DNA of 64,000 nucleotides. Source: Straminergon stramineum. Taxonomy: Eukaryota > Streptophyta > Bryopsida > Hypnales > Calliergonaceae. The notes beneath the pieces were generated by a model. That model saw nothing but the letters and a program-made list of their open reading frames with translations, ran no database searches and was not told the origin of the DNA. Where the stretch lies: positions 4,156,501-4,220,500 of the forward strand of contig OY987269.1 in assembly GCA_963920665.1 (NCBI GenBank), read 5' to 3'. Both the position numbers and the translations under genes were made by a program. Positions 46,243 to 60,200 of this stretch are shown one piece after another. How positions within the stretch are numbered: the stretch's first letter is position 1; each line of letters opens with the position of its first letter.

Positions 46243-49200
46243 GAGCAGGAGGCACAGGTGCAGTACTAGTTTTGAAGCATGTACCATGGCGAAGTATCGG
46301 TAAATTATACACGAGTTGGGGTTGCAGAAGGAATGCGTCTGTTGTTTTCAGCTACTTCTACTACCAACGTCCACTGTGTCTCGATTATGTTTTGACGATC
46401 TTGTTTTTGGCCGGATTCTTCCTTTCTAGAGCATTGTGCGTTGTTGCTGTATGGATTCTGCGAAGGCATGTATTTTTTTGGAGTGTTTTCACTATATATG
46501 CATTGTGCGTTGCTAAACTGTGCATTGATAAACCGTGTACCCAGTGTTTATGCATACATAAGCTCGATGAAAGCAAGCTTCGCCGCTATGGCAAGTTGTG
46601 ATTGGCATAGAGGAGGTAAGTTTAGATCGATAATACTTAGTTGTAACAACGGGCTTTAATTATGTGCATAGTAGCATTAAGTATAAACACAAAACTAAAA
46701 AAGATTAATAGTAGAGTTGCAACTTTTTGTTTTTTGTGTGAGTGTGTTGAGATCTCCAAGCAATCAAATCAAATTTCTCAAACTTGCTTGTATTGAAATT
46801 ATGTCAATGAATGGCTAAGTAAGCCAATTCTTGAGGAACAATCATAGTTGAGTACATTATCCTCCGCTTCCATGGGTAGGCCCTTAGTTACTTGTGGTTA
46901 TCTTACATAACATAGTTTACTTTGCCATCATCTAGTCTATAAATGTTGTGAACCAACTACAATACATTGTTGTGATGTAGTAGTTGTTTTAGATTGCGGA
47001 GAAAGTCTTCTTGCAATAATTGAAACCATTACAATGGATTGCCAATAGTCCTATATAGTAGACTTTGAAGAGGATTAGATAGGGTTGCTTCTACATTGCT
47101 CCTAGGAGCATTTGAGTGCTATTCTAAGCAAAAAGATCATTGAGTCGCTACATTGCAAGACCCTCTTTTCTTCTACTATCATGATTCCTATACCTTGGCA
47201 TCACTTTTGGAGTTGGTTCCAATCACTTGTAGTTGCATTGCCTTCTTTTATCCAGGTAATATGGTTTTATAATAGTTACACAATTTTGTTTCATATTTTC
47301 CGATGGAGGCATGTAGAATCTAACTAGTTTGAAAAAAGACTATAAATCCAAGCTTCATATAGTGATGCCTTCAAATCATTTATGAACTAGATAATGTGAA
47401 TTGGTTTAGTGAACTATCAACAATCATGTAGTATTTGAAAATTCCATATATATCTACAACAAGAGTAGATTTACATGAATAAGAAATCAAGCAAAAATAA
47501 AAGAGTGTTTTTCCAAGCAATTATATCAATTTTAGGTTTGGGCCCATATCTACAATGCAATAAATTCTAGCTACTGGCACGTAGCAATAAAATTGATTCA
47601 ATTTTGAACTCTTTCTAACAAATTGTTCATTTCAACATCTACTAGACCTTTCCATTTGCATTAGTCACACACCTATTACCACAATCTTAGCACCCCTTCA
47701 ACATTATGACAATCATTTTTTTTTCATTTTTTATGAAGCGCCAAAGTGGCGATATAAAATGTTACAATGGTGCTCTAAATTTCAACATTCATCGACATCT
47801 TGGATAGAAAATATCACATTAGCACACATCACATATCCATAATTCTATTTTCATCCACAACTTAGCAATTTCATCCAAGATTTGTTATTAATTTGAAGTT
47901 TCTTGGCAAAAGACTTCACAATTATCTGTCTTCTTTTTTTCGCCAATTTCTTTCTTTCCGGTGCAATCTACCATTGAAAAGCCCACCCAAAAAGCCTTGA
48001 TGACAATGCACTCGAGGAGGCTGGGTACATGTCAGCGTATGGTTTAGCATGGGTCTACCCACACTTCTACGGCAATTTCGTTGCAACAAACTTTGAAAAA
48101 TCATAGAAAATTTATTTCTTGTCGGAATGTCTTCATTCTACTTGCAAATGACTTCTTTCAAACTTTTCCATCTCTGAAAAATGCGTGAGTTGACAAATAG
48201 CTTCTCCAAGGTACCTATAGTAGATAGCAAATCTGCTTAGGGAATAGGCTAATCTGCCTTTTGCAGAGAATTTTGCAGAGAATTCTGCACCCAATCGTCA
48301 CTCCATGCATCACCTAATGCATCACTCTGCTCACCCACTCACTGAACCGCCTGACTCCATGGACAGGAGGCTACATTGTGAATAGAGTGGTGCAGGCTTT
48401 CTTTCTTTTTCATATTGTGTTTTTTTTATTGACATGGCTGCAAAAATGCAATTGAAAAGCTACCAAGTTTTGGCAATTATCATGTAATATTGTTTTGTTC
48501 TTTTGGTAGCTATAGAAGAATTTTTAGCAATTTTTAACAAATTTACTATAAAATCAGGCTAAAGAATTTCATTTCATTGATTTTCCTCCATAAAAGTACT
48601 ACAAGCAAGTACAAGTTAAGAGTTTTTTTTTTATTGGCAAAATATTGTTAGGATCTTACTTGATTTTTGAGATGGGTAACCTACATACTAGAAAAAAATG
48701 AAAAAAAAATGGATGAAATGGCCAAAAACATCTAAAAAAATTTAAAGGTTTGCCAATTTTGGATGAGCTTTATTGAGTTGAGATAATTTCGTGGATGGCA
48801 ATATATGATTGATGAATAGATGAGCAAAAATAGGTAGTTTCTTTCATCCACCTACATTCTAAGGGGTATGTCACGCTACCAAGCAAATAAAGAAAACATA
48901 TAAAAAAACATTGCTAGGTAGACCAAAATCTATATACCTTAAATGAGGCTATTTATTTTATTTGTTTGTTATAGTGATCTTTGGAATTGTGTGTCCCCTG
49001 GTCACATTCTTGGTACTATTGGAAATCTCTCCGCAAGGAGGGTTGCATTGACTTTATTTTGTGACGTTTGAACCTTCGGTGTGAAAGATATTAAATTTGA
49101 AATTTTTTATGAATTATTATGAATTAAAAAACTAGAAAATTACTTTTACTTTTATTTTGGCTTCTCAGTGGCAACGACACAGGGCACACCAGTATTAGTT

Positions 49201-51294
49201 GAAACCTGGTAACAAGAGGATTGGCTGCACCTGTGGAAAAGCCAGAAAAGCCCCGAATAAGAAAGAAAAGCCTCTCCAGTTGCCGAACCCTTTTCCCACC
49301 TCTCGAACGTCGAGCCTTCGGGCTATTCTGACACCACCGCTGCCAACATCCTTTCCCTGCAATCAAGCTCTGTACGCAACTGCGAGCTTCCCCGTATTAA
49401 CTCTCTGCTTACCGAATTGCTGATTGATTTCTGGCCATTGCTCTGGCATCGGCGCGAGCAGCACGAGTCGCTCTCATCACTCGTCTCCACTTCACGCTTC
49501 CCCTTCGCACGCTTCACGCTTTTGGTTTTCGGTATGTGAAGGTACGTACGGTGCATGATCCGCACGCTCGCGCCAGCGCGCAATTTGCATCATCGTTGAC
49601 GGAAGAGAGAATCCGAGGTCGTCGATCGCTCCGTTGCTTAACCACGACCACGACAATTCTGTGGACGCTGTGGTAGGTTTTTTGCGGGAATTTCCGTTTC
49701 TGTTTAAGATGTTTGTTTGTTTGTTAGTTTGCTTATTTGTTTAGGTTGTGTTTGTTGTGGCGAATTGGTGTGTGTTTTTAGGTAGGTGACGTTCATAGGC
49801 TTTCATGATTCCTTTCTGGTAGGAGCTTTTGACATGATGCGCGTTGACTTGGATTTTGAGCTTCTTTCGCTGTGGTTTGGTTCTAGGTTAAAGTGCTGGA
49901 AGAAGAAGAAGCGGTACTTAATAAGAAATGTCTTATTTTCGTTTATATTCTTTAGATCAACATGTCTCGGAATTGTACGGTAGCTTTGGCTTATTTGATT
50001 TCGGCGGTCTTCTTTGGAATTGGTGCCGCTGTTGGCTATTTTTTGAAGGACATTTGTTGAAGTTTCGAGACCTTGCTTCCAATGTAGGTAGAGCGTGCTT
50101 GCTTTGAAGTGTATGCGAGGCTTTATTTATTTATTTATTTTCTGGTGATCGTCGATTGCGAATATACTCCGGGGGTTTAGGATATTTGAAAATTTAAAAA
50201 TTCACCAGGATGATGGCCATTTGCTTACAAGTGCTCCCTTGGTTTGCAGTTCAGTCTCAATATCAGTTTAGCTCCTATCTATACGCTTCACAGCTTCTGA
50301 AAGTTGTGCCCGTTACATTGTTGGTTATGTTTGAGACTCACGTTCTGTTCCCGCTTTGCTCTTGTGCTGCAGGTGTGCGAAATGTAGTCTTTTCTCATCA
50401 CGATGCAGCAAAGAAGATGGTGTATACACGTCACTATTGCTGCCCGTAGAACTTAAGGAGACGGTGTCGTCCAGTTGGCCTCCTTCACTGATATTACGGA
50501 AGCGGCAAAGGGATCTGAAATTATTAATGCGTCACGCCTAGTGCTTCTACCAGGTCAATTTCGTAACTTCCCAGAGCTACAATATTTCTTGAATTGGTTG
50601 AGAAGTGAATGAGTTGTCTTGTGGATAGAGAGGAATGGCTCTCAGGACAGGGTGTCGAATCACACCTCCTTTTCTCTTGCTAAAACAGAGTCTGGAGCGG
50701 CATTATTGCTCCAAATAAAAGACGGATCTTCCTTTCTTTGCTAGTAAAATTTAGCTTCTTTCTTGGCTACTCAACCACTGACAAGCAACACTGTACAAAG
50801 TCTTCACATTTACGAAGCACTCAATTCTATGACGTCACTATTGACCTTCACGCTGTTGGGCAAGTCTAGAGGCGGAGATTTTTTTCCTTTCAGTCTTTTT
50901 TAATAGCATGTGCGATACTTAGTACCGTATCATTTGTGCTCAGCATGAGAATAGTTGTGAGCTGTTATAGTTGCGACCGGTGGGACAGATTGCTCTACAC
51001 CTGATTGGCTCAACCAATCTCAGTAGTCTTTTAATCCAGTTTTCGCTCAATCAACCAGTTCAAAGACTAGTGAATTGATTCACGGAAAGTTACCCAGACT
51101 TAAGGGTTTAAGGATCACCTTGGAGAACGTGAAGAACTTATAAAATAGAACCAGAGGTTTTGACTCTTTGTATTGCTGATGACTTTGTGTCTCTTTGGAT
51201 TTCATATCCCTTCTGTTTATTTCATTTGACGGTTATTGCTTATATGGAACTCATGTCAGACGTCGATTGTTCGGAGACAGGTCTGGCCTTCAAC
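46243..51294. other. Intergenic region with the probable 5' UTR exons of the ABC gene
   Basis: 46243-46680 likely holds the FHA 3' UTR. 46680-49100 is AT-rich without a gene. 49200-49680 is GC-richer and ends in a plausible donor (CTGTG/GTAGG near 49675). A CTGCAG acceptor followed by mixed sequence occurs near 50374. These look like non-coding leader exons and long leader introns of the ABC transporter gene, but no transcript evidence is available. Confidence 0.45.
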
Positions 51295-54200
51295 ATGGTG
51301 GCGCCACAGCTTTCCCGGGTTATGCAACGACCTTCAACATTTCCGAGGAGGTAATGTCGCACTACCTCAGATGGAAAGCATACCATTAGTGTTTAACCTT
51401 AGTGAGTGTTGCATTGTGCATAACACTTGAAACAGGGGGCATGGCTAACCAGTGCAGGGATTTCTCTGCCTCAGGAAAGCTTTGGTGGTGGCTGCCGCTG
51501 TGTTGGTGGCTGGAGGTGGTTTGGCATATTTCCGAACCGGTCAAAGGAGACCTCATGGTGATTCATCATTGGCAGAAAATAGAAATGGGACAGCAAAATT
51601 GTCCGCACTTGATGCAGATCAAGCGAAGGATTTGATCTCAAAGAAAAAGCAAAGACGAGGAGGAATAAAAAATGTCAAGGTGTTGGCTGCAATATTACTG
51701 CAACACATTGGCAACGGTGGATTGAACGAATTTATAGCCTTGGCGACCATCTCGGTTAGTACCAGCTTTTAATTAGCGTACAAGTTGCTACTTGCCGATT
51801 CATATGTGTGGGAGTTGTTTCTAATTCGTATTTGGATTTGGTGCAGGTCCTCAAAACAGCATTAAGCAACAGGCTTGCAAGAATTCAGGGTTTGTTGTTC
51901 CGTGCTGCCTTCTTAACACGGGCTCCTCTTTTCGTGAAATTGATAACGGAGAACTTGATTCTCTGCTTTCTTCAGTCTGTATTTCTTTCTACTATAAAGT
52001 ACCTCACCGGAGCTTTAAGCTTACGATTTCGTAAGATACTTACAAATCGCATCCATTCGGACTACTTTCAGGTAACCACTGCATATGCAGGTCGGAATTT
52101 GATGAGTGAAGACCTCACAATTAGTAGCAGCTTGAAAAACTCCATGAAAGATGTATATTGTACTGGTAAGATTCGAGTTGAACAATTTCTTTATATTGAT
52201 GTTTCAAAGATTGACGTGCTTGTTCTACTTGGTGACAGAACATGACTTATTATAAAATGTCAAATATCGATCACCGTATCAGCAGTGTTGAACAGCGCAT
52301 TGCCAGTGATGTTCCAAGATTTTCTATAGAAATGAGTGAGCTTGTGCAAGAGAACCTATCGGCTATTTTCGATGGTCTCTTATATACGTGGCGTCTGTGC
52401 TCTTATGCAAGTCCCAAGTATGCTTTTGGTGTCCTGGTAACGTTCTAAGCCCTGAGTTTGCTCATTTTCTGTTCCTGCATCTTCCCAGTACCAGTTATCA
52501 ACACTTGTTAGCTTACTGTTCGTGCAAATTTATTTTGAATGAGATGACATTTTATTTTATTTGGTACTTCATTCAAGGCAGTCGCCTTGACGCTTTTTCC
52601 ACATCTTTATGAAGCTGGCTTTTTGGAGAGAACCTGCTGTCTAATCTATGCCGAAAACTTGTGGATTTTGTGCATTTATTTTAATTAGCTTAAAGTGTTC
52701 CTCTTTCTGAACAAAGTTGTATGGAATCTCTGTGCAGGGTTATGTTATTGGAGCAGGAGTTACCATTCAGGCTTTGTCTCCTCCATTTGGAAAGCTAATG
52801 TCGACAGAACAGCAGTTGGAGGGCGAGTATCGTCAACTGCATTCGCGCTTACGTACTCACTCTGAGAGTATTGCATTTTATGGAGGTCAAGACAGAGAAG
52901 CCTCTATCATCACACAAAAATTCAGGTTCCTCCCTTCCTAGAATTGATGAGCTTATGTTAGTCACTTCCAACATTTGGCCTGGTATCGACTGTAATTAAA
53001 TAATTATTATGGAGGAATCTTCTTGATGCTTGCGTTCTAATAGAAATCTCATTTGCATCAGAAAGTTCTGCCGCCAAAGCATGGTGAGATTTGAGAAGGA
53101 CACGGAATGTCTTCTACTCAGTTACTGACACATCTATGTGCATGGCAGGACCTTGGTTAAGCACTTGAGCAACGTTCTACACACCCAGTGGTGGTTTGGC
53201 ATGATTCAGGACTTTGTTCTCAAATACCTGGGGTCCACATTTGGTCTTGTCTTGATCATTGAGCCCTTTTTTTCGGGGAGTTTAAGACCGGATGGATCTA
53301 CTCTTGGCCGAGCTCAAATGCTGAGTCTGATGCGCTACCATACTAGTGTTATAATGTCTCTATTTCAAGCTATGGGAACCCTGGCCTCAAATACTCGCAA
53401 GCTTGGTCGACTCAGGTCTGGTTCGGGATGCTGAGATTATGACGGAATTATATTTTGTTTTGTGCTGATTTTAGCCAGGTGCTTAGGTGACTCTCATGAA
53501 TGTCTTGTATTATTGGAAAATATGTCTGAGTGCTTATTTATGTAGGCACTGAGAGGAACGCGCAGCACTAATGGGTTGATTCTGGGTATTGCTCCTTGCA
53601 GTGGCTATGCTGATCGCATTTGTGAGCTCATGTCAGTTTCAAGAGAACTTCGAATCGCAGGTGCTAGTGAAAGTATTCAGAAGAAAGAAAGTGGCAGTTA
53701 CTTTGTTGAGGCCCAACATATTGAATTCGAGGGGGTTAAGGTAGATGCTGGGACGTCGACCTGAAATCTTTACTATTTTGAGTCATTTAGCAGTGATCAA
53801 CTGTATTTAAATGCTCTAGTACTGTTTAATATTCAGGTTGCTGGAATTGGAGTTTTTTCAGATGTCAAGCAGTTGTAGGTGATAGGAGGTTTTAAACCTA
53901 ATGCTGGATTCTTTCAAAGTCTTGCACAGCAATTATTTGGCTTTCTGACTGTAGTTTCTTTCGCAGGTGGTTACACCAACGGGTACCACACTTGTTGAGA
54001 ACCTTACGTTGAAAATCGAGCCAGGTTCCAATTTGCTCATCACTGGTAAAGCCACATTCCAAATCATAGAAATTCTCGATGCTTATCTGTCAGGAAATTT
54101 AATATTCCGCTTACATATCAACATACTCGTTTTGGGACCTGCAGACCATGCAGCGTCATAGCGGAATTTACCTGCTGAAGTTGTATTTTACGCTAGTGTA

Positions 54201-57200
54201 TCAGTTTCCAACACGCTCAGTCTCCAAAGTTTACCTTTCCGATTTTGAAGGTGCAGTGTTCTTGTAAGGTCACTTGTAGGGCTTGATGTTTACAGCTACT
54301 AAGACCGACCTACAGGTCCGAATGGAAGTGGCAAGAGCAGTCTCTTCAGAGTTTTGGGTGGGCTTTGGCCCTTAGTGGAAGGACGCATTGCAAAACCAGG
54401 TATGGGCTCAGCGCTGAGTCATGAGATCTTTTATGTGCCACAACGCCCGTACACATCAGTAGGGACCCTGCGCGACCAGCTCATTTACCCCTTAACTTCA
54501 GCAGAAGAAACACAACCCCTCACTGCTGAGGGTATGCGGGAGTTATTGAAAAATGTAAGGATTATGTTACTTTGGCTGATTTCTACTTTCATTTCTTGCA
54601 TTTGATTTCGTGGTTTTGACTCTGACGTAAAGATGCCATGATTATTAGGAATTTTTTGTTGTTTTTGTTGATAAAATGCGCAACAAAATATTAGTGACTT
54701 GACTGGATATCATGCTTATGCATGGTGGGGTGGGGGTGGGGTGGGGGTGCTCAATTTTGAGGTGAAATTGGAAATTTCATGGTTCCGAGATTTATTCAAT
54801 CCACAATTGAGATGGGAATGCTCATTCAACATTTTATGTGACTTATTAGGTTGACTTGGAATACCTGCTCGATCGATATCCGCAATCTCAAGAAGTGATT
54901 TGGGGGGATGAGCTCTCGCTTGGTGAGCAGCAGCGTTTGGGAATGGCTCGTCTGTTTTACCATCGGCCTTTGTTTGCAATATTAGACGAATGCACCAGTG
55001 CAGTGACTACAGACATGGAAGAAAGGTTTTGTGCCCAAGTACGAGCTATGGGAACGTCATGTGTGACTATCTCTCATCGACCAGCTCTGGTGGCCTTCCA
55101 CGATACTGTTCTTTCGCTTGATGGAGAGGGAGGCTGGACTGTGCATTACAAGACGTAAGTTAGTTCTTGGAGCGCGTCAAAGGATAAGAACCTTTGTAAT
55201 CTGCACTGAGATCTGATAAGAGAAGAGTACTTTGTGTCAAAGGTTCTTGTGGTGATACAGAGAAGTCTTTGAACAACTCATTAGTAAGGCTTGGGAGACT
55301 GCATGTGAAAACTTCATGTTCCAGATGGTTTGTTGTGCACAGGGATTCAGTCTCTCAATCACGTCCAGCGCTTCACGGCGACGAGCACCGCGAGAATGGT
55401 GACGTTCATACAGATCGCCAAAGTGATGCACTGATTGTTAAGAAACAATTTTTCTCAAATATTGGGCAGGTATGAATTCCCGACCGATTAGAAGTAGAAA
55501 ACATGAGCGTCCTGCAACGAGCATGCTTATTGATCAACATGTATAAATCTTTTTAAAAGTTAACCATCATTGATGCAATAGAATGTGGCAGACATTAAAT
55601 TGAAGGTCTGATAGTGATTTCTCTCTATCGCAGCGCATGCTAAAGTTTTTTGTACGATTAGAGGGTGGGTAGGACATTTAGATAAGCTGAAGCATGTGAT
55701 TCTATTGTATCAGGTTGGTTCAGGTGAAGATTCAACAGCTGTTGACTCCTATGTCGGTGCTGTTTTGGCAAAGTCTCCGCCTCGAGACCCCCTTGAAGCA
55801 GTCCCAGCTATTTCTGGACTGCAGATTCAGCCGCGCAGCATGCCTGCCAGGATTTCGTCTCTCTTCAAGATTTTGGTTTGTCCCATCAACAATTTTTAGG
55901 TTTTCTTGGATTTTGTCCTGAGAGGAAATTTCGTTCCTTAGAGAAATGTTTGGTATATATAGAAATGTAAAATCCTACATAGAGACTTTACAAGTAGAAT
56001 TACTTGTAGTAGACTTGGCCTAGAGATCTTGTGACAGTTATTATATGGCGATTTAGTGTCTAATACGAAGGGACCCTTTACATATACCATACTATTTTGT
56101 GCTCTATGATTTGTAGATAAATATTGGACGGTATTGTCACTTGGGCATACTCCTGTAGGTGGTTCTGGTTATGAAAAGCATTCTGACGTTTGTCATTTTT
56201 GAATTGCAACTTTGTATACGCTGGGATCGAAGTCTCAAAGAGAGTGGTTACTCTGATTCAACAACTTAACTTGTGTTTATGCGTGGTGGTTTGGACAGGT
56301 CCCAACTTTATCTGATAAACAGGGAGGCCAATTGTTAGCAGTAGCCCTGCTTGTGTTTGGCCGAACGTGTCTCTCTGATCGAATTGCTGATCTGAATGGT
56401 ACCTTCCCTATCACGCAATTCTCTTTGGATTAGAGATATCTTTCTTGTTCCAGTGTCAGTCTCTGTGTATATGTGTTTCACAAGTTTCAGATGACAACTA
56501 CGGCTTTACCGAGCTTGAGAAACACTTTGCTGTCACCTTGTGATTTCCCTTAAGATTCATATTTATATTTCAATCAATATTGGGTAGAGAGAATCGGAAG
56601 ATGCGCAGATCTGATTTAATTATTAGAAGCACAAAAATGCGTGATCTGGTAGTGGAAAGTACAAAAGCAGCTTTGTGTATCTGTTTTTACTACTTTTATC
56701 TCGAGAAAAGCATTCTTAGCTGTAATTTCAGTGCCTCCTAGATAGAATTTCAAGATTGGAACTTATTTCTAGTTCTTACTTTGCTAATTCTTTCGATGTT
56801 ACTACAGGCACAAGTGTGAAACACGTGTTGCGTCAAGATAAAGCTGCTTTTGTTCGTCTTGTGGGAGTCAGCATACTCCAGAGTGGTGTCTCTTCGTTTC
56901 TGGCTCCATCCCTCAGGTCTACCTCTTACATCTTTGCTGGTCATTTTAATGTTGTCTTCTATTCGTTCTTAAATGATGGACTTTCTAAGTTTACGAAACA
57001 TAGTCAACAATGCTTAAATTTTCAGTCGAAGTTGATCAATTTTAGTCCCGAATTTCGTTTTGCCACATGAGAATGGACGGATTCCAGTTGTCCTTTCCTT
57101 TAGTTCGATGTGGTATTAGTTTTTTTATTGAGATCAATCCGCTTAATGGCGTAGTTTTACCCGCTTAAAATCTGAACCTTACTCCTTTTGCACTCCATAT

Positions 57201-60200
57201 GGTATAGAAGGTCTTTCAATTTCACTAGCTTTATGCCAATGCTCATTATCTCTCGTTCTTTTTGCTTGCTTCATGCCATAATGTGTAAGATCTAGGAAAA
57301 GGTTTTCAGTCTAGTCCTCATAATGATATCTGGTCGGAGCTCAGATAGCACTTTCCGGAAGATTGTAGTGTGTTCTGACCTTTAAATTTGGTTTATAGAC
57401 ATATGACAGCAACATTGGCTTTAGGCTGGAGGCATCGTTTGACTACACATCTCTCCGCTCTCTACTTCCAGAATTATGGATTTTATAAGGTGCGTGGATT
57501 TTTCCGATTTCTTATTTATGTTCTAGTTTTCTATTTTCCTTTGTCAGTGCTTGTTTAGTCCTTGAAGAGATAACTTAATATTGGCTTACTTAATCAATTA
57601 AACAGACAATGATTAGTTGATATTGTCTGATTACTCAATGTCAATAGGAGGTTACTGATTCTACATTTAACATCTATGCAAATACGTCTATTAGTTTTCT
57701 GCGTTCCTATTAGTTTGCCTTCGTTATTTTAGTAGCTGAGTACATGTTTGCCTAATTTTTTATCACTTCAATGCCTCGATTGATTGCAGGCTGTACATCT
57801 GACGAAAAGTGAAAATAATGACGCGGACCAGAGGATAACGCAAGATGTAGAGAAGTTAAGTGGGGATTTATCAGGCTTGGTGACGGGAATGATCAAACCT
57901 TTTGTCGATATACTCTGGTAGGTTTCAAGAATGGATTATCGTTTCCATTTTTGATTTCTCGGGGACTATTTTTTCTTTGCTACTAATAAGAGTTTTATCT
58001 GATCATATTTTCTCTCAACAGAAAGTCTTATTATAAATATCTTGATCTTTAGGAAGTTGAAAGGTGATATGCACTGGATGTGGCACAGGTTCACGTACAG
58101 AATGAAGGTGCTGACCGGCATTAGAGGAGTTGGATTTCTATATGCTTACATGCTGTTAGGACTTGGATTTTTGCGAGCTATCACACCAGACTTCGGTGCT
58201 TTGACAAGCAAAGAACAGCAGTTGGACGGCTCCTTTCGGTTAGTTTCCTCATTCGTCATAACAACGAAAGTAGGCGTGGGACTAACTCCTGTGTATGGTT
58301 TTCCTTTTATTATTTTATCATCTTAGGTATTTGCACTGCAAAGTGACTTGTTGCAGGACTTATGAAACAGACAATCTTATCATCTTAGATTAGCAACACT
58401 CAGAGCAATTTGTGAGCGTGATGGTTGTAAGGAATAACTTGGAGATTGGATTGAGAAGTTCTTGTCATTATTTGTGTTCATTTTCTACTATCAGTGCTTC
58501 TAAATCGGTGAAGTTTTCGATCCTATGTGTGATTTAAGAAATTATCTGGTGATCCATGAAACCATGAAACCGCAAGTTTCATGACGACCTTGAGTTGTTT
58601 GTCACTCGCAGATATATTCACTCTAGACTAAGAACTCACGCTGAGTCTGTCGCTTTCTTTGGGGGTGGATCACGTGAGCAAGCTGTAAGTTATGAAGGGT
58701 CTACCAGTGTTGTGCATTGAAACAGTGTAGCGTTTTTGAGTATCCATGCCTGACCTGTGCTATATGTGCGAACGATTAGATTTGGACTATGTGATTCTCT
58801 CATAAATGATTTTTCCTTTATGTTCGTTCAACTACTGCTGCAGTGGATGACTTGGAGATTTGAGCATGTGCTTGTTTTGTAGGTAACGGCTGGGCGCTTT
58901 AAGGCCTTGCTTGCACATTCTCAAGAACTACTTCGGATGAGGTGGTTGTTTGGTATTGCAGACGACTTCATCACAAAACAATTGCCGCACAATGTGACAT
59001 GGGGTCTGAGTTTAATGTATGCTATTGAGCACAAAGGCAACCGTGCGCTCACATCTGTTCAAGGCAAGTAACCCTTTCAGAGTTTTTCATTTCCTATTTG
59101 CGGTGGGTGCATTCTATACTTCGGCGTGGAAAGTTGGAATCTCCACCTTTCAGTTCATTTCAGATTTTGAATGTTCTATTGTTTTAGATGCTCTTACACA
59201 AGAACATATGTTCCAGATAATGCTAGCCACAAAGTTGAAATGTTTTCCTTCTCGTGCATGTGATAGTTGTGAGCTCAATCCATATGCATAGGCCTTCTTT
59301 GGATTCTTATAATATCTTTTGATTGCTGTATACATGCAAAGTGAACTGTATCTGAGCCTAATTCAAATGCGGTAATTATTTTACAGGAGAGCTGGCACAT
59401 GACCTTCGATTTCTGGCATCTGTGGTCTCTCAAAGCTTTCTTGCTTTTGGGGATATTCTAGAACTGTATCGCAAGTTTTTGGAATTGTCGGGAGGTATAA
59501 CCCGGGTTTCTGAGTTGAATGAATTGCTGGTAGCTGCTCAAAATGGTGAGTGAGGGTTTCTGTACATTATACCCGACTCTGTAAAATTGGTCAAGTTTGT
59601 GGATAAGTCAGGGTAGCTCGTCGCATTGTTAAATACATGTCCATTGTGACGGTGTGACCGCATCCTTGCATTTGTAACAATTTGGATTTACAGCGTAGAC
59701 TTTACAAATTAAAATTCCTTTGATTATGCATTTTGAGTGAGGTACAATAGAACTGAATCTTGTGCTGACTGATATATATGCGGTTTGCTCTTCCAAAATC
59801 ATGCTTTTGATAGGCTGCTAAATCATTCTTCACTATTTTTTGTCTGAACTTAATAACATGATCATGCCTTGCAGGTAAGAGAGCTGCTCAATCTAAACCA
59901 AATCCGCTATTGTCGATTGAACAAGGGCGATCATCGTTTAACACTCCTGAAGTTAATGAAGATGTCGTGTTTGAGGATGTCGACATCGTGACTCCTGGAC
60001 AGAAATTGTTGGCCAGCAAATTGACAATGAGGGTTCCTGCTGGCAAGAGCTTGCTTGTTACAGGTCAGCAGAACTGCAGCCTTGTGTACAAGTTCTCAGC
60101 ACTAAATATAGTCGCCAGCAACTTAATAACGCGCGCCTCTCTGCTGGCTTTTGCACTATCGCAGATGCAGTTTAGTAATGCATCGAGTTTAGTAGCTCCG

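Noticed and set aside
46272..46659. Open frames downstream of the FHA gene
   Set aside because: They overlap in two frames and on both strands and fit a 3' UTR plus chance.
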